Origin: JAAFJM01 sp964529175
Lineage (GTDB): Bacteria; Bacteroidota; Bacteroidia; UKL13-3
Assembly (NCBI GenBank): GCA_964529175.1
Contig: CAZGVO010000006.1
Span: 124,001 to 188,000, forward strand
Direction: 5' to 3'
DNA length: 64,000 nt
Positions 54,501 to 62,400 of the stretch are shown in pieces. How positions within the stretch are numbered: the stretch's first letter is position 1; every line of letters begins with the position of its first letter. The notes under the pieces are model-generated. The model was given only the letters and a program-made list of their open reading frames with translations. It was not told where the DNA came from and did no database searches. The position numbers and the translations under genes were made by a program.

Positions 54501-55009
54501 TAAGTTTTAGTGTTTAAATACAACCTTGATTGAGCTGTTGTATTTGTCTCTGCAACATCAATTTCACCATCCAAATTAAAGTCGCCAGTTGTCAATTGAT
54601 TTTCCATAGCTATAGCGCTTGAAGTAACTCCTGGCAAGTAATTGGCTTGGCTTAAAACAGTAGAGTCTCCATAGTAATTTCCCCCAAGAGCAATAATAGA
54701 AAACCATTTTGAAGATTTTGTACATAAGCCACTTTTAATTAAAGTTATTGGTCCAGATTGAGCAGACCTAGGAACTTTAACCACTAGTCTAGTTGCACTA
54801 GCAGAAATAACAGTTGCTTTTACCGTTCCAAAAAAAACAAAATTACTATCCACATTAGTGTGAAATCCGGTTCCGTTAATGGTATCTAAGTCGTAATACT
54901 TTCCTTTTATTGGCGAAAACGAACTTATTGTTGGAACCTGAGCTAATAATAAATTGGTAATTAATAATAATGATATTATAGGTATTGTAATTTTGTACAA
55001 AAATTTCAT
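48587..55009 (-). CDS. 2140-residue FG-GAP, IPT and PKD protein secreted by T9SS
   Basis: Signal peptide about 1-23 (NLLLAQ). About 24-110 is an IPT/TIG domain. FG-GAP/VCBS blocks with 13 DxDxDG-type calcium motifs (such as DFNLDGEID, DINFDGISD, DVNLDGKPE) lie at about 135-470 and 865-1190. Two FN3-like domains fill about 487-735 and a second IPT follows near 740-850. Ig-like domains lie at about 1306-1550, and five PKD domains at about 1553-1965. The T9SS type A domain is 2060-2140 (IKPNPFSTNLEI, then GFYMATLAN). It likely binds ligands or cells through the beta-propeller; no enzyme motif is seen. Confidence 0.92.
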   Translation of the reverse strand: MKFLYKITIPIISLLLITNLLLAQVPTISSFSPIKGKYYDLDTINGTGFHTNVDSNFVFFGTVKATVISASATRLVVKVPRSAQSGPITLIKSGLCTKSSKWFSIIALGGNYYGDSTVLSQANYLPGVTSSAIAMENQLTTGDFNLDGEIDVAETNTTAQSRLYLNTKTYQVATAFSTFINLADSTGTKIIGSADMNNDGKYDIVSINKTRKRIYYFKNNSTASTFNLSTPFVFNLQNSPRDFNINDVNRDGKLDLIITFDTVSSGNIGTYVFLNTSTNNDTLLLASPQSIGSNFLGNKIISSDLNADGKTDFVVFPSIIGQSPDFNYISIYTNNSTSSSISFSKSFTFNSSQIHLIDFTGDGINDIASDNLYNSVLFYKNTLSGFTFQTRMDLGDFQTGINRFLDINFDGISDFLSNISSPNNVFRVFNPNIDPNSGDSKTYPYTTLINRKIELNSLVLADLDTNNTPDLISYSNGLVLTKNDYLKLPPTLTSSNITYLDLKSYKAKVKVTKGNGIKRLVILKKGAPINKLPVDYNTYLAKDSFGLGSLIETNNYVMYNGLSDTFNFVNLRRNTQYYGAVIEYNGIDSGSNYMDTAFYFDFKTPNEMSLQITNLKATEISDSSAKISWDNGDGTNRLIMVYREQAFNKEKPIKFKQYKANNIYGLGDTLLGQILTAYIVYSDTGSSFYLNGLSSSINYRLRAIEFEIRNDSIIYLEEIGPTNLSFNTLFTTPRIDSIIPIKAQPGDKVVIYGNYFDYDADKNKISYLAGPSSNITTAVTFGAVKASNFKVLNERTIEAIVPYGASNEFVRVTRKYIGDSYSPKKFQPYFLSRDTFGLGSYYESASLSRGKVDELNGISITDMNENGRPDYFFGFNNGVWYTNGVNYANYGIYFWFNSFQYSMSYQFDHNTIETNLDSDKDLKMDGIANSFNGNGTFSILGTSFYAYDSYAIGQPTLGITDFNKDGNYDRLVIRNEYVNQNYISEIGIKTSSNNYFGWGTNAGEKITAASINDFNNDCKPDILFASKITGKISLFINKYDSGFFSKNSFDTNNVILSSPIGCEKLESADIDGDGKEDFVITNSINNKLYLYKNVFNGNVLDSNSFLLTAVFSLPCTPKRVRLHDVTGDGKIDIIVLGANVLSNGLLIFQNNMVNQNMDTTQFKLYTQNHSTNFGDLKINDVNLDGKPEIIFNKSAYNVVSSTQKLFSIQPMLKNIYTANDSLYLPFSTFGRNFNSGNILKVQLLDSTGNNVIISTIGLKTSTLDTDTIPCKIPSNVLQGSYKVRIISSAPIDTSVISSYNISICGINQNLNITSTKGFNFCSNDSLILVAGTISTGNFKWYKNNQFIANTYNNSLIVKSPGLYRVTYTNSIGCQNPSNNVQVNTFTNSFSGYNYSNNLSFCVGDSINVTANSTHPNYKTMWYFNNSPLLSDTFSNLTIKQSGNYYAIIKDTNFCSWTTPAFVVNNNDYKIKMAVNKPLAFCNGDSTLLIADSLGNSGLKWKWFKNNLPLLDSNNTLKVYSTGVYKLKATNNIGCVKFSNDTQISVYPKPIVSFTINNPNQCVNGNSFTLTDSSTITTGTISRKWYLGMDINDTSLLASIVKVYPTANTYSVKLVETSNNGCKDSLIKTIVVFPNPKAGFTINKSSQCLYNNNFIFTDTTSNLTSLWNTGINNNQTTKIVNQSYNSIGDYTIKLVVKSINNCLDSTSKTIAVNPHPTAGFTINNPVQCVNGNSFLFADTSKVIAGTLSRKWNFGVNGNDTSILLNPSKSYATANTYSVKLIASSNNNCKDSIIKTVTVNPKPSSNFTINKSTQCLKYNNFIFTNQSTLGVNFLWKFDNGDSSVNISPNYSYTSIGTKAVKLIVSDNNNCKDSITKNVVVNANSIANFTINNDTQNFVGNNFVFTNTSNNSSSQLWNFGDSTSATISNPNKTYSSFGTKIVQLISNNVSNCYDTISKNIFVNAHPTIGNILGNINPTSTINPYSYSVLSQSNIVYNWSIQNGVIQSGQGTNAVSVIWSKKGTGNIFAKITNNYNLSDSTNLAVNITTVGINNIAINNFSQIHIKPNPFSTNLEINFTSATKESTRLIITDAIGKEVYEQNFQTNIGDNNLITEDLSTLKPGFYMATLANNNGQSKAFKVLKN
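49120..50365 (-). repeat. Five tandem PKD-domain coding units with A-B-A-B order
   Basis: Five units of about 245 bases code for PKD-like domains near residues 1553-1965. Units 1 and 3 open with NNPxQCVNGNSF, units 2 and 4 with NKSxQCLxxNNF. Unit 5 is degenerate (NNDTQNFVGNNF) and lacks the paired cysteine. Two-domain duplication is the simplest history. Confidence 0.75.
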
Positions 55010-55149
55010 GATTGTAAAATGATGTTTTTGATTAATCGGTAACTTACAAATGAAATTAAAATACTTTGAATTATAATGCTAAGTTAAGAAGTTTTTTATT
55101 TTTGAAAGAAGTTAAAGACCATTTTAGCGATTAATTCTTCTTACTTATT

Positions 55150-56157
55150 TTACAGCCACTTTAATTTTGGAATCAACTTGTAGAATCTATACCCAAAATT
55201 AAAGCCAAGGCTAGTTGATTGGCAAGCTACGAAATTAGGGTAGCCAAAGCTATTTAAAGCACCATCGTATATTATAAATACATTCCAAAAGTACTTGTTT
55301 CCATTTCTTCCAATTGAAAGTTTGGCGTGGGTATCAAACTCGTAACTTAACCCTGTTTGTTCTTTATTAATACCATTAATTTTATAAGTTGCCAAGCCTA
55401 AACCTAAAAATGCTGATGGCGAAATAAACCAAGTACCCCCTTTAAAGCAAAAGTTATAGGCATAACCAGGTCTGAAATTTAAATGCCAAAGTCTTAAATA
55501 ATTCATGCCCGTTAATTCGCCATAATTTTTTGCATTATCAATATTGGCAGGAATTACTGATGAGTCAGCTTTCATAGACCTATAGCCCAAACCACACATT
55601 ACTAAAATGGAGCCAGATGATTTTCGTTGAAATTCGGCCATGGAAAGTGCGCTCCGGTAAGAGAATTTTTTATAATTTACATTGTAAAATAAGTTCAATC
55701 CATGCGCTTGAATATTGGCATCGGGTCTAATAGATAAATTAGTGTCTGCGCCTAAAGTGCGGTACGCTCCTAAAAACGAACGTGAATAAACCTCGCCTCC
55801 TCCCCACGATTGATAATAGCTAAAAGAAAAATCGTAATAGTTGGTTCTGCCAAATTTTCGTTCATTGCCATTGGTACGAGGTACTTGCACACCAAATGCA
55901 ACAGTAACGTATTTTAAACCTAAACTTACGCCAGTTTGTAAGCTCATGTTTGGCGAAAGTTTAATCAGTTCTGTTGAGTTAGAAAATCGGGGCGGGTTTA
56001 TAAAAAAATCGAGTTTATTTAACCAAGTGTTAAATTGTATATTATAAGGTCGTTCAAATTGAACAATGTAGTTGGTATCTTTTTGAGCAAAACAAGGTTT
56101 AAAAAACACCAATAGAAACAATGAAAAAATGCGCAGTTTCAAACCGAAACTGCACAT
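55150..56157 (-). CDS. DUF4421-like outer-membrane protein
   Basis: 335 residues from the ATG at 56157, with a signal peptide of about 25 residues (ending KPCFAQ). The start KDTNYIVQFERPYNIQFNTWLNK and alternating hydrophobic strands (YYDFSFSYYQSWGGGE, FRPGYAYNFCFKGG) suggest a beta-barrel; I think it belongs to DUF4421 but cannot confirm. The frame can extend to a GTG at 56190, but the ATG at 56157 has a better ribosome-binding context. That start codon lies in the left arm of a terminator-like hairpin. The gene is 68 bases after asnS. Confidence 0.75.
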   Translation of the reverse strand: MCSFGLKLRIFSLFLLVFFKPCFAQKDTNYIVQFERPYNIQFNTWLNKLDFFINPPRFSNSTELIKLSPNMSLQTGVSLGLKYVTVAFGVQVPRTNGNERKFGRTNYYDFSFSYYQSWGGGEVYSRSFLGAYRTLGADTNLSIRPDANIQAHGLNLFYNVNYKKFSYRSALSMAEFQRKSSGSILVMCGLGYRSMKADSSVIPANIDNAKNYGELTGMNYLRLWHLNFRPGYAYNFCFKGGTWFISPSAFLGLGLATYKINGINKEQTGLSYEFDTHAKLSIGRNGNKYFWNVFIIYDGALNSFGYPNFVACQSTSLGFNFGYRFYKLIPKLKWL

Positions 56158-56160
56158 TTT
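56124..56160 (-). terminator. Terminator-like hairpin covering the start of the next gene
   Basis: A 15-bp stem with one G-U pair (56126-56140 with 56146-56160) and a 5-nt loop, followed by a run of six U on the minus strand, lies 66 bases past the asnS stop. The left arm contains the ATG of the DUF4421-like gene at 56157 and the rest codes for its signal peptide. Confidence 0.7.
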
Positions 56161-56225
56161 TAAGGTGTTTTTTTTTATAATTCTCTTCACTGAATTTTTT
56201 CTGTAAAATACTGATTGTCTTTTGA

Positions 56226-57749
56226 TTATGGCAATAAGCGGCCGTACATTCTTGGGAACGGAATACTTTCGCGTACATGAGGTAATTTACAAATCCAAGT
56301 TACCAAACGCTCTAAACCTAAACCAAAACCTGCATGGGGCACACTTCCATATCTGCGTAAATCTAAATACCACTCAAAGGCTTCCATTGGAAGTTCGTGT
56401 TCGTTAATTTTACCAATTAATAAATCAGTATCAGTTTCACGCTCACCACCACCAACTATTTCGCCATAACCTTCAGGCGCTAGTACATCCACACCACGAG
56501 CAAAGTTAGCGTTTTCAGGATCGCGTTTTAAATAAAATGCTTTTACTGCATGCGGCCAATTGTAAACCATAACAGGCACATCGAACAAACGTGTTAAAAC
56601 AGTTTCATCGCTTCCACCAAAATCGTTTCCGTATTCAAAGTTTCTAGCCGATTCTAACCAACCTGGAATATTGCGTTCTTGCTCTTCTAGGTCTTTTAAC
56701 TCTTGTTTTAATTTGTCAATTTTAGCTTGGTTAAAACCAATTTCTCCTTTTTTCATTCCAGGAGTTTTAATTCTTTCTTCGCGTTCAGCTATCTCTGCAT
56801 TTACCTCTACTATTTTAGCTTTTACTTGAGCTAATTCGTCTTCTAACGATTTAATTGAGTTTTGTCCGTTTACATCTTGCTCACCTTTAATAATGCGAAC
56901 TGCCTCATCATAAGTTAAACGAGGGAAAGGCCTAACTATTTGTTCTAAAACAGTGGTATCTCTTCCTACCATTTCTAGTTCTGCTTTGCAATTTGCCAAT
57001 ACATTTGAAACTACAAAACGTAAGAAATTTTCAATAACATCCATGTTTTGGAAAATATCGTAAAACACCATTTCGGGTTCTATCATCCAAAACTCCGATA
57101 AATGTCTGCGCGTTTTAGATTTTTCAGCTCTAAAAGTTGGTCCAAATGTGTAAATTTTACCCATGGCAAAAGCCATTGCCTCACCATAAAGCTGACCACT
57201 TTGACTTAAATAGGCTGTATCGCCATAAAAATCGGTTTCAAATAAATTGGTTGTTCCTTCGCAGGCATTACCTGTAAATAAAGGTGCATCCATTTGAACA
57301 AAACCTTCGTTTTGGAAAAACTGATGTATAGAGAAAATAATTTGATTTCTAATTTTCATAATAGCCCACTGACGTTGGCTACGTAACCACAAATGGCGTT
57401 TGTCCATTAAAAAATCAACCCCATGTTCTTTTTTCGAAATTGGGTATTCATCGGCTACCGAAATTACTTTTACATTACTTGCTTGAATTTCATATCCGCC
57501 TATTTGTTTTTCATCTTTTCTAACACTTCCTGTTATTTCAATTGATGTTTCAATTGAAATTTTTTTACATTCGTTAAATACCTCTTCGCTTACGCTATCG
57601 GCACTAACCACGCATTGGCACCATCCTGTACCATCGCGTAAAATTATAAAATAAATTCCTTTACTATCTCTGCGGTTGCTTGCCCAACCTTTTAGTGTAA
57701 CTTCTTTTCCTTCGTAATCTTTTAAGTCTTTAATTAAAAATGCTTGCAT
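56226..57749 (-). CDS. asnS: Asparaginyl-tRNA synthetase
   Basis: 507 residues. The OB-fold anticodon domain is at the N-terminus (LKGWASNRRDSKGIYFIILR). Class II motif 2 is FRAEKSKTRRHLSEFW and motif 3 GFGLGLERLVTWI. A charged coiled coil of about 75 residues (about 290-366, LEDELAQVKAKI, then LKQELKDLEEQER) is inserted between them, as in many Bacteroidota AsnRS. It charges tRNA-Asn. It has its own promoter at 57782-57789. Confidence 0.97.
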   Translation of the reverse strand: MQAFLIKDLKDYEGKEVTLKGWASNRRDSKGIYFIILRDGTGWCQCVVSADSVSEEVFNECKKISIETSIEITGSVRKDEKQIGGYEIQASNVKVISVADEYPISKKEHGVDFLMDKRHLWLRSQRQWAIMKIRNQIIFSIHQFFQNEGFVQMDAPLFTGNACEGTTNLFETDFYGDTAYLSQSGQLYGEAMAFAMGKIYTFGPTFRAEKSKTRRHLSEFWMIEPEMVFYDIFQNMDVIENFLRFVVSNVLANCKAELEMVGRDTTVLEQIVRPFPRLTYDEAVRIIKGEQDVNGQNSIKSLEDELAQVKAKIVEVNAEIAEREERIKTPGMKKGEIGFNQAKIDKLKQELKDLEEQERNIPGWLESARNFEYGNDFGGSDETVLTRLFDVPVMVYNWPHAVKAFYLKRDPENANFARGVDVLAPEGYGEIVGGGERETDTDLLIGKINEHELPMEAFEWYLDLRRYGSVPHAGFGLGLERLVTWICKLPHVRESIPFPRMYGRLLP

Positions 57750-57781
57750 GTATCAATAAGTCTCTTTTGTATAATTAGGTA

Positions 57782-57789
57782 CAAAAGTA
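57782..57789 (-). promoter_or_regulatory. asnS -7 promoter element
   Basis: The minus strand reads TACTTTTG, exact TAnnTTTG, 32 bases before the ATG at 57749. No TTG at the usual spacing. Confidence 0.55.
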
Positions 57790-57990
57790 ATTTATTTTAA
57801 GCTATTAGCCATAAAGTTTGCATTTAGTTTTGGTAGTTTGTATAATTTCTTGTCATACTTCAATATTTTGTAATTAAAGGAGTAATTATTGTTTTAATCA
57901 AAAAAATTAGTTTATTGCTTTTTGTAATTTATTAGAAACAAGCATTTAAAGGGTGCTTTTAACCAAAACTTATTTAAAAAAAATTTACCA

Positions 57991-58914
57991 ATGAAAAAAA
58001 TTATTTTGTCAGCTTTAGCTGTGTTTTTTGTATCTATTGCTGGCTTTGCCCAAGAAATAGACAGCACTCAAATTTGGGCCGATTTAGTAGAATCTAACTT
58101 AAAGTACGAAACTGGTGTGATAGATTTAAAAGATGGAAATGCAAAACTAACAGTACCAAAAGGTTTCAAATTTTTAAACAAAGAACAAAGTATTTATGTT
58201 CTTACCGAACTTTGGGGAAATCCAGTAGATAGTAGCACTTTAGGAATGTTAGTTCCTGAAAATAGAGGTGTAGTTGGCGAAAAAAGCTGGGCTTTTACCA
58301 TTAGCTACGATGCAATGGGTTATGTAAAAGATGACGATGCGGACGATATTGATTATAACGAATTGTTAAAAGAACAACAAAAAGAATCTGAAGAAGCTAA
58401 TCCAGAAAGAGTTAAAGCAGGTTATCAACCAATTCAATTTGTAGGTTGGGCATCAACTCCTTTTTACGATAAGAACAAAAAAGTATTGCATTGGGCTAAG
58501 GAATTAAAATTTGGAACTGATAGCTTAAATACCTTAAATTATAACTTACGTGTTTTAGGTCGCAAGGGTATTTTTATGTTAAATGCTGTTGCATCAATGG
58601 ACGAATTAAATGAAGTTAAATCGGCAATTGATAAAGTAATTACCAGTGTAGAATTTAATGAAGGTAGCAGGTATGCTGATTTTGATTCAAATATTGATGA
58701 AGTAGCAGCTTGGACAATTGGAGGATTAGTAGCGGGTAAAATTTTAGCTAAAGTTGGAATTTTTGCGGTATTAGCTAAGTTTGGTAAAGTTATAATTTTT
58801 GGTTTAATAGCTGCTGGTGGATTTATTTGGAGATTAATTTCCGGTAAACGTAAAAAGAATGATGATAATAATGATACTTCAAGCAATATTGAAGATGCAA
58901 AAGTAATTGAATAA
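57991..58914 (+). CDS. DUF2167 family membrane-anchored exported protein
   Basis: 307 residues. Signal peptide 1-20 (AGFAQ). VIDLKDGNAKLTVPKGFKFL, GMLVPEN and WAFTISYDAMGYVKDDDADDIDY match DUF2167, followed by VGWASTPFYDKNKKVLHWAKEL and NYNLRVLGRKG. A C-terminal pair of hydrophobic segments (about 240-285) precedes a Lys-rich and acidic tail (KRKKNDDNND). The function is unknown; the domain should sit in the periplasm anchored to the membrane. A hairpin follows at 58944-59004. Confidence 0.85.
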   Translation: MKKIILSALAVFFVSIAGFAQEIDSTQIWADLVESNLKYETGVIDLKDGNAKLTVPKGFKFLNKEQSIYVLTELWGNPVDSSTLGMLVPENRGVVGEKSWAFTISYDAMGYVKDDDADDIDYNELLKEQQKESEEANPERVKAGYQPIQFVGWASTPFYDKNKKVLHWAKELKFGTDSLNTLNYNLRVLGRKGIFMLNAVASMDELNEVKSAIDKVITSVEFNEGSRYADFDSNIDEVAAWTIGGLVAGKILAKVGIFAVLAKFGKVIIFGLIAAGGFIWRLISGKRKKNDDNNDTSSNIEDAKVIE

Positions 58915-58943
58915 TTATTTTACTTTTTATAAAGCAAAACTTT

Positions 58944-59008
58944 AACCACATAAATTCATAGAAAACATAGTTTCAAGCTAAGTAATTTATCAATTTATGT
59001 GGTTTTTT
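58944..59008 (+). terminator. Terminator of the DUF2167 gene, long loop
   Basis: A 13-bp stem (AACCACATAAATT at 58944-58956, AATTTATGTGGTT at 58992-59004) with a 35-nt loop and a run of T, 29 bases after the stop. The arms may also be a dispersed repeat. Confidence 0.65.
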
Positions 59009-59168
59009 TATTTGTAAAATTTTACAGCTAAATACTGTAATAAGTGTTCAAATAATTAACGCCAATTTTTAGCTAAACATTATTAAATAATTATATAATT
59101 TTAGTTGGCAATTTTCGGCACGGTATTTATTTAGATGGTTTGTATTTTATTTTAGACAATTAATTGAT

Positions 59169-59222
59169 AATGCGGTGGATTGATAAGGTTGTGCAGCCTT
59201 ATCAACACTGCATTTTTTTTTG
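59169..59222 (+). terminator. Strong two-step hairpin with T-run, no gene upstream
   Basis: Outer stem 59169-59177 with 59206-59214 (one G-T pair), two unpaired bases, inner stem TTGATAAGG (59180-59188) with CCTTATCAA (59197-59205), 8-nt loop, then eight or more T. It looks like an intrinsic terminator, but the DUF2167 transcript already has one, so it may end a small RNA or attenuate an nrdJ leader. Confidence 0.55.
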
Positions 59223-59420
59223 TGTAAAAAACCTTATTCACAGGCTAAGTTATAATATACAAAGCACTTAACAAGTCTCCTTAAAAAATGTGTGCATATT
59301 CTAAATTGACTTAGCGTTTATATACTTGCATTTTTGATTGACTATTTATCACCAAAAATTTAAAAAGTGGTTTTAAATAAAAAGTACCATCAAGTCTGAA
59401 TTAAAGCAAGCAATTAAACC

Positions 59421-62400
59421 ATGACTAAATCAACCAAAAAGAATAACCTAGAAAAAGGTTTGACCATTAGCCGCCATTTTACCAAAGATGGGGTAAGTCC
59501 ATTTGATATGTTTGAATACGATTACCGAACTTCGGTAATTAAAAATACCAATGGAAGTGTGGTGTTTGAATTGAAAAATGTTGAAGTACCAAAATCGTGG
59601 AGCCAAGTAGCCACAGATGTATTGGCACAAAAATATTTTAGAAAAGCTGGAGTACCACAACCTGATGGTAGTTTAGGACAGGAAACAAGTATCAAGCAAG
59701 TGGCACATAGAATGGCTCATTGTTGGATGAAATGGGGCGAAGATTATGGTTACTTTAATTCTCGTAATGATGCACAAGTATTTTATGAAGAAATGGTGTT
59801 TATGATAATTGGTCAATATGCTGCGCCAAACTCACCACAATGGTTTAATACCGGTTTACATAGCTCTTATGGAATTGCTGGTAAGCCGCAAGGACATTAT
59901 TTTGTAAATCCAAAAACGGGTCAGTTAGAAAAATCAACTTCAGCTTACGAACGTCCGCAACCTCATGCTTGCTTTATACTTTCAGTTGATGATGATTTGG
60001 TAAACGATGGTGGTATTATGGATTTATGGGTGCGCGAAGCACGTATATTCAAATATGGTTCTGGTGTTGGAACCAATTATTCTAGAATTAGAGGCTCCAT
60101 GGAAAAATTAAGTGGCGGTGGAACTTCATCGGGCTTAATGAGTTTTTTAAAAATTGGCGATAGAGCTGCAGGTGCCATTAAATCGGGCGGAACTACACGC
60201 AGAGCGGCCAAAATGGTTTGCTTAGATTTAGATCACCCAGAAATAGTTGAATTTATAAATTGGAAAAAAGACGAAGAACGCAAAGTGGCTGCTTTAATTG
60301 CCGCAGGCTATCCAAGCGATTATGAAGGCGAAGCTTACGCAACTGTTTCTGGTCAAAATTCTAATAATTCAGTGCGCATTCCTCATGCCTTTTTTACTGC
60401 TTTAAATGAAGGAAAAAACTGGGATTTAAAAGCACGTACCAATGGCAAAACCATTAAAAGTATTCCTGCCAACGATATGTGGGATATGATAGCCGATGCA
60501 GCTTGGGCTTGCGCTGATCCTGGTGTACAATACGATTCAACTATTAACGAATGGCATACTTGTCCTGAAGGTGGAAGAATCAATGCCTCTAATCCATGTT
60601 CAGAATACATGTTTTTAGATAATACTGCATGTAATTTGGCTTCGCTTAATTTAATGAAATATTTTGATGCCAATACTTTAACATTTGATGTAAAAGGTTT
60701 TGAACACAGCAGCCGTTTATGGACTATGGTGTTAGAAATTTCGGTGTTAATGGCTCAGTTTCCTTCAAAAGAAGTAGCACAACTTTCTTACGATTACAGA
60801 ACTTTAGGTTTGGGTTATGCCAATTTAGGTTCCATGTTAATGATAGCTGGTATTCCTTACGATTCGCCAAAGGCCTTTGCCATTTGCGGAGCAATAACTG
60901 CTATTTTAAATGGAGTTGCCTACCAAACTTCAGCTGAAATGGCTAAGCATTTAGGTACATTTAGCCGTTATGAAGAAAACAAAGAACACATGTTGCGTGT
61001 AATGCGTAACCATCGTTATGCAGCATATAATGCTACCGAAGCTTACGAAGGACTTTCAGTAAAACCTGTAGGAATTGATCCAAAATATTGCCCTGATTAT
61101 TTATTAACTGCTGCCACCAGTGCTTGGGATAAAGCAGTTCAAATGGGTGAACAATATGGCTACCGCAATGCCCAAGCTACTGTAATTGCTCCAACTGGAA
61201 CCATTGGTTTGGTTATGGATTGCGATACTACTGGAATTGAACCAGATTTTGCTTTGGTTAAATTTAAAAAATTATCAGGTGGTGGTTATTTTAAAATCAT
61301 CAATTCAGGTGTGCCTGCCGCTTTAAAAAACTTAGGTTATAATCAAACAGAAATTGATGCCATAGAAAAATATGCCATTGGCCACGCTACTTTAAAAGGT
61401 GCGCCACATATCAATCCTGAAAGTTTAAAATTCCGTGGTTTTACCGATGAGGAAATAGAAAAATTAGACAAAGCAGCTGCAGGTGCTTTTGAAATTGGTT
61501 TTGCATTTAACCAATGGACTTTAGGCGAAGAATGCTTGCAGCGTTTGGGTTATAAACCGGAAGATTACAACAGCCATACATTTAATTTATTGCGCAAGTT
61601 AGGTTTTACCAAAACCGAAATAGAAGAAGCCAACGATTATATATGTGGTACCATGACGGTAGAAGGTGCGCCTTATTTAAAAGACGAACATTTACCAGTA
61701 TTTGATTGTGCCAATAAATGTGGCAATAAAGGCGAACGTTATATTGCAGCAACTGGTCATATTAGAATGATGGCTGCTGCGCAACCATTTTTAAGTGGAG
61801 CTATCTCAAAAACCATTAATTTACCAAACGAAGCTACTGTAGAAAACATCAAAGAATGTTACTACATGAGTTGGAGTTTAGGTTTAAAAGCCAATGCCCT
61901 TTACCGCGATGGATGTAAATTAAGCCAACCGCTTTCTAATAAATCGGATGTGAAGGATGAAGAAGAAATTCAAGAAACAGTTGAAGCTATTTTAGGCGAA
62001 GATGCCCACAAACCAGTTGGGGAGTTAAGTCCTGAGCAAGTATTGGAAGCAGCTACGGCCATTTTAAATAGAACTCACGATACAGCCTTTAAACATAAAT
62101 TGGCAGGAGTAGTTGCACGTAAAACTTTACCTGGCAAACGTGGTGGATTTACCCAAAAAGCTTCTGTTGGCGGACAAACCATTTTTGTGCGCACTGGTGA
62201 ATACGAAGATGGAACTTTGGGCGAAATATTTGTAGATTTACATAAAGAAGGAGCCACTTTACGCAGCTTAATGAACTGTTTTTCTATAGCAGTTTCGTTA
62301 GGTTTACAATATGGTGTACCTTTAGAAGAGTATGTAGATAAATTTACGTTTACCCGCTTTGAGCCTGCTGGAATGGTAACTGGCCACGATAATATTAAAA

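Larger units (their letters stand above)
58915..59420. other. Structured intergenic region before nrdJ
   Basis: 506 bases with no credible ORF. It holds the terminator of the upstream gene (58944-59004), a wholly A/T tract near 59081-59105, a second terminator-like hairpin (59169-59222), and 9-mers close to the DnaA-box consensus: TTATTCACA (59234-59242) and TTATCAACA (59199-59207). TATACTTG (59321-59328) is a possible -7 for nrdJ. I see no cobalamin-riboswitch motif. Confidence 0.55.

Noticed and set aside
56158..56190. GTG start for the DUF4421-like gene
   Set aside because: The ATG at 56157 gives a normal signal peptide; the GTG adds a Lys-rich leader. Not excluded.
59081..59242. Replication origin
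   Set aside because: Only one exact and one near DnaA box; no dnaA/dnaN neighbours and no consistent gene-strand switch.
59041..59420. Cobalamin riboswitch upstream of nrdJ
   Set aside because: I find no B12-box or the conserved core motifs; only hairpins and AT tracts are seen.
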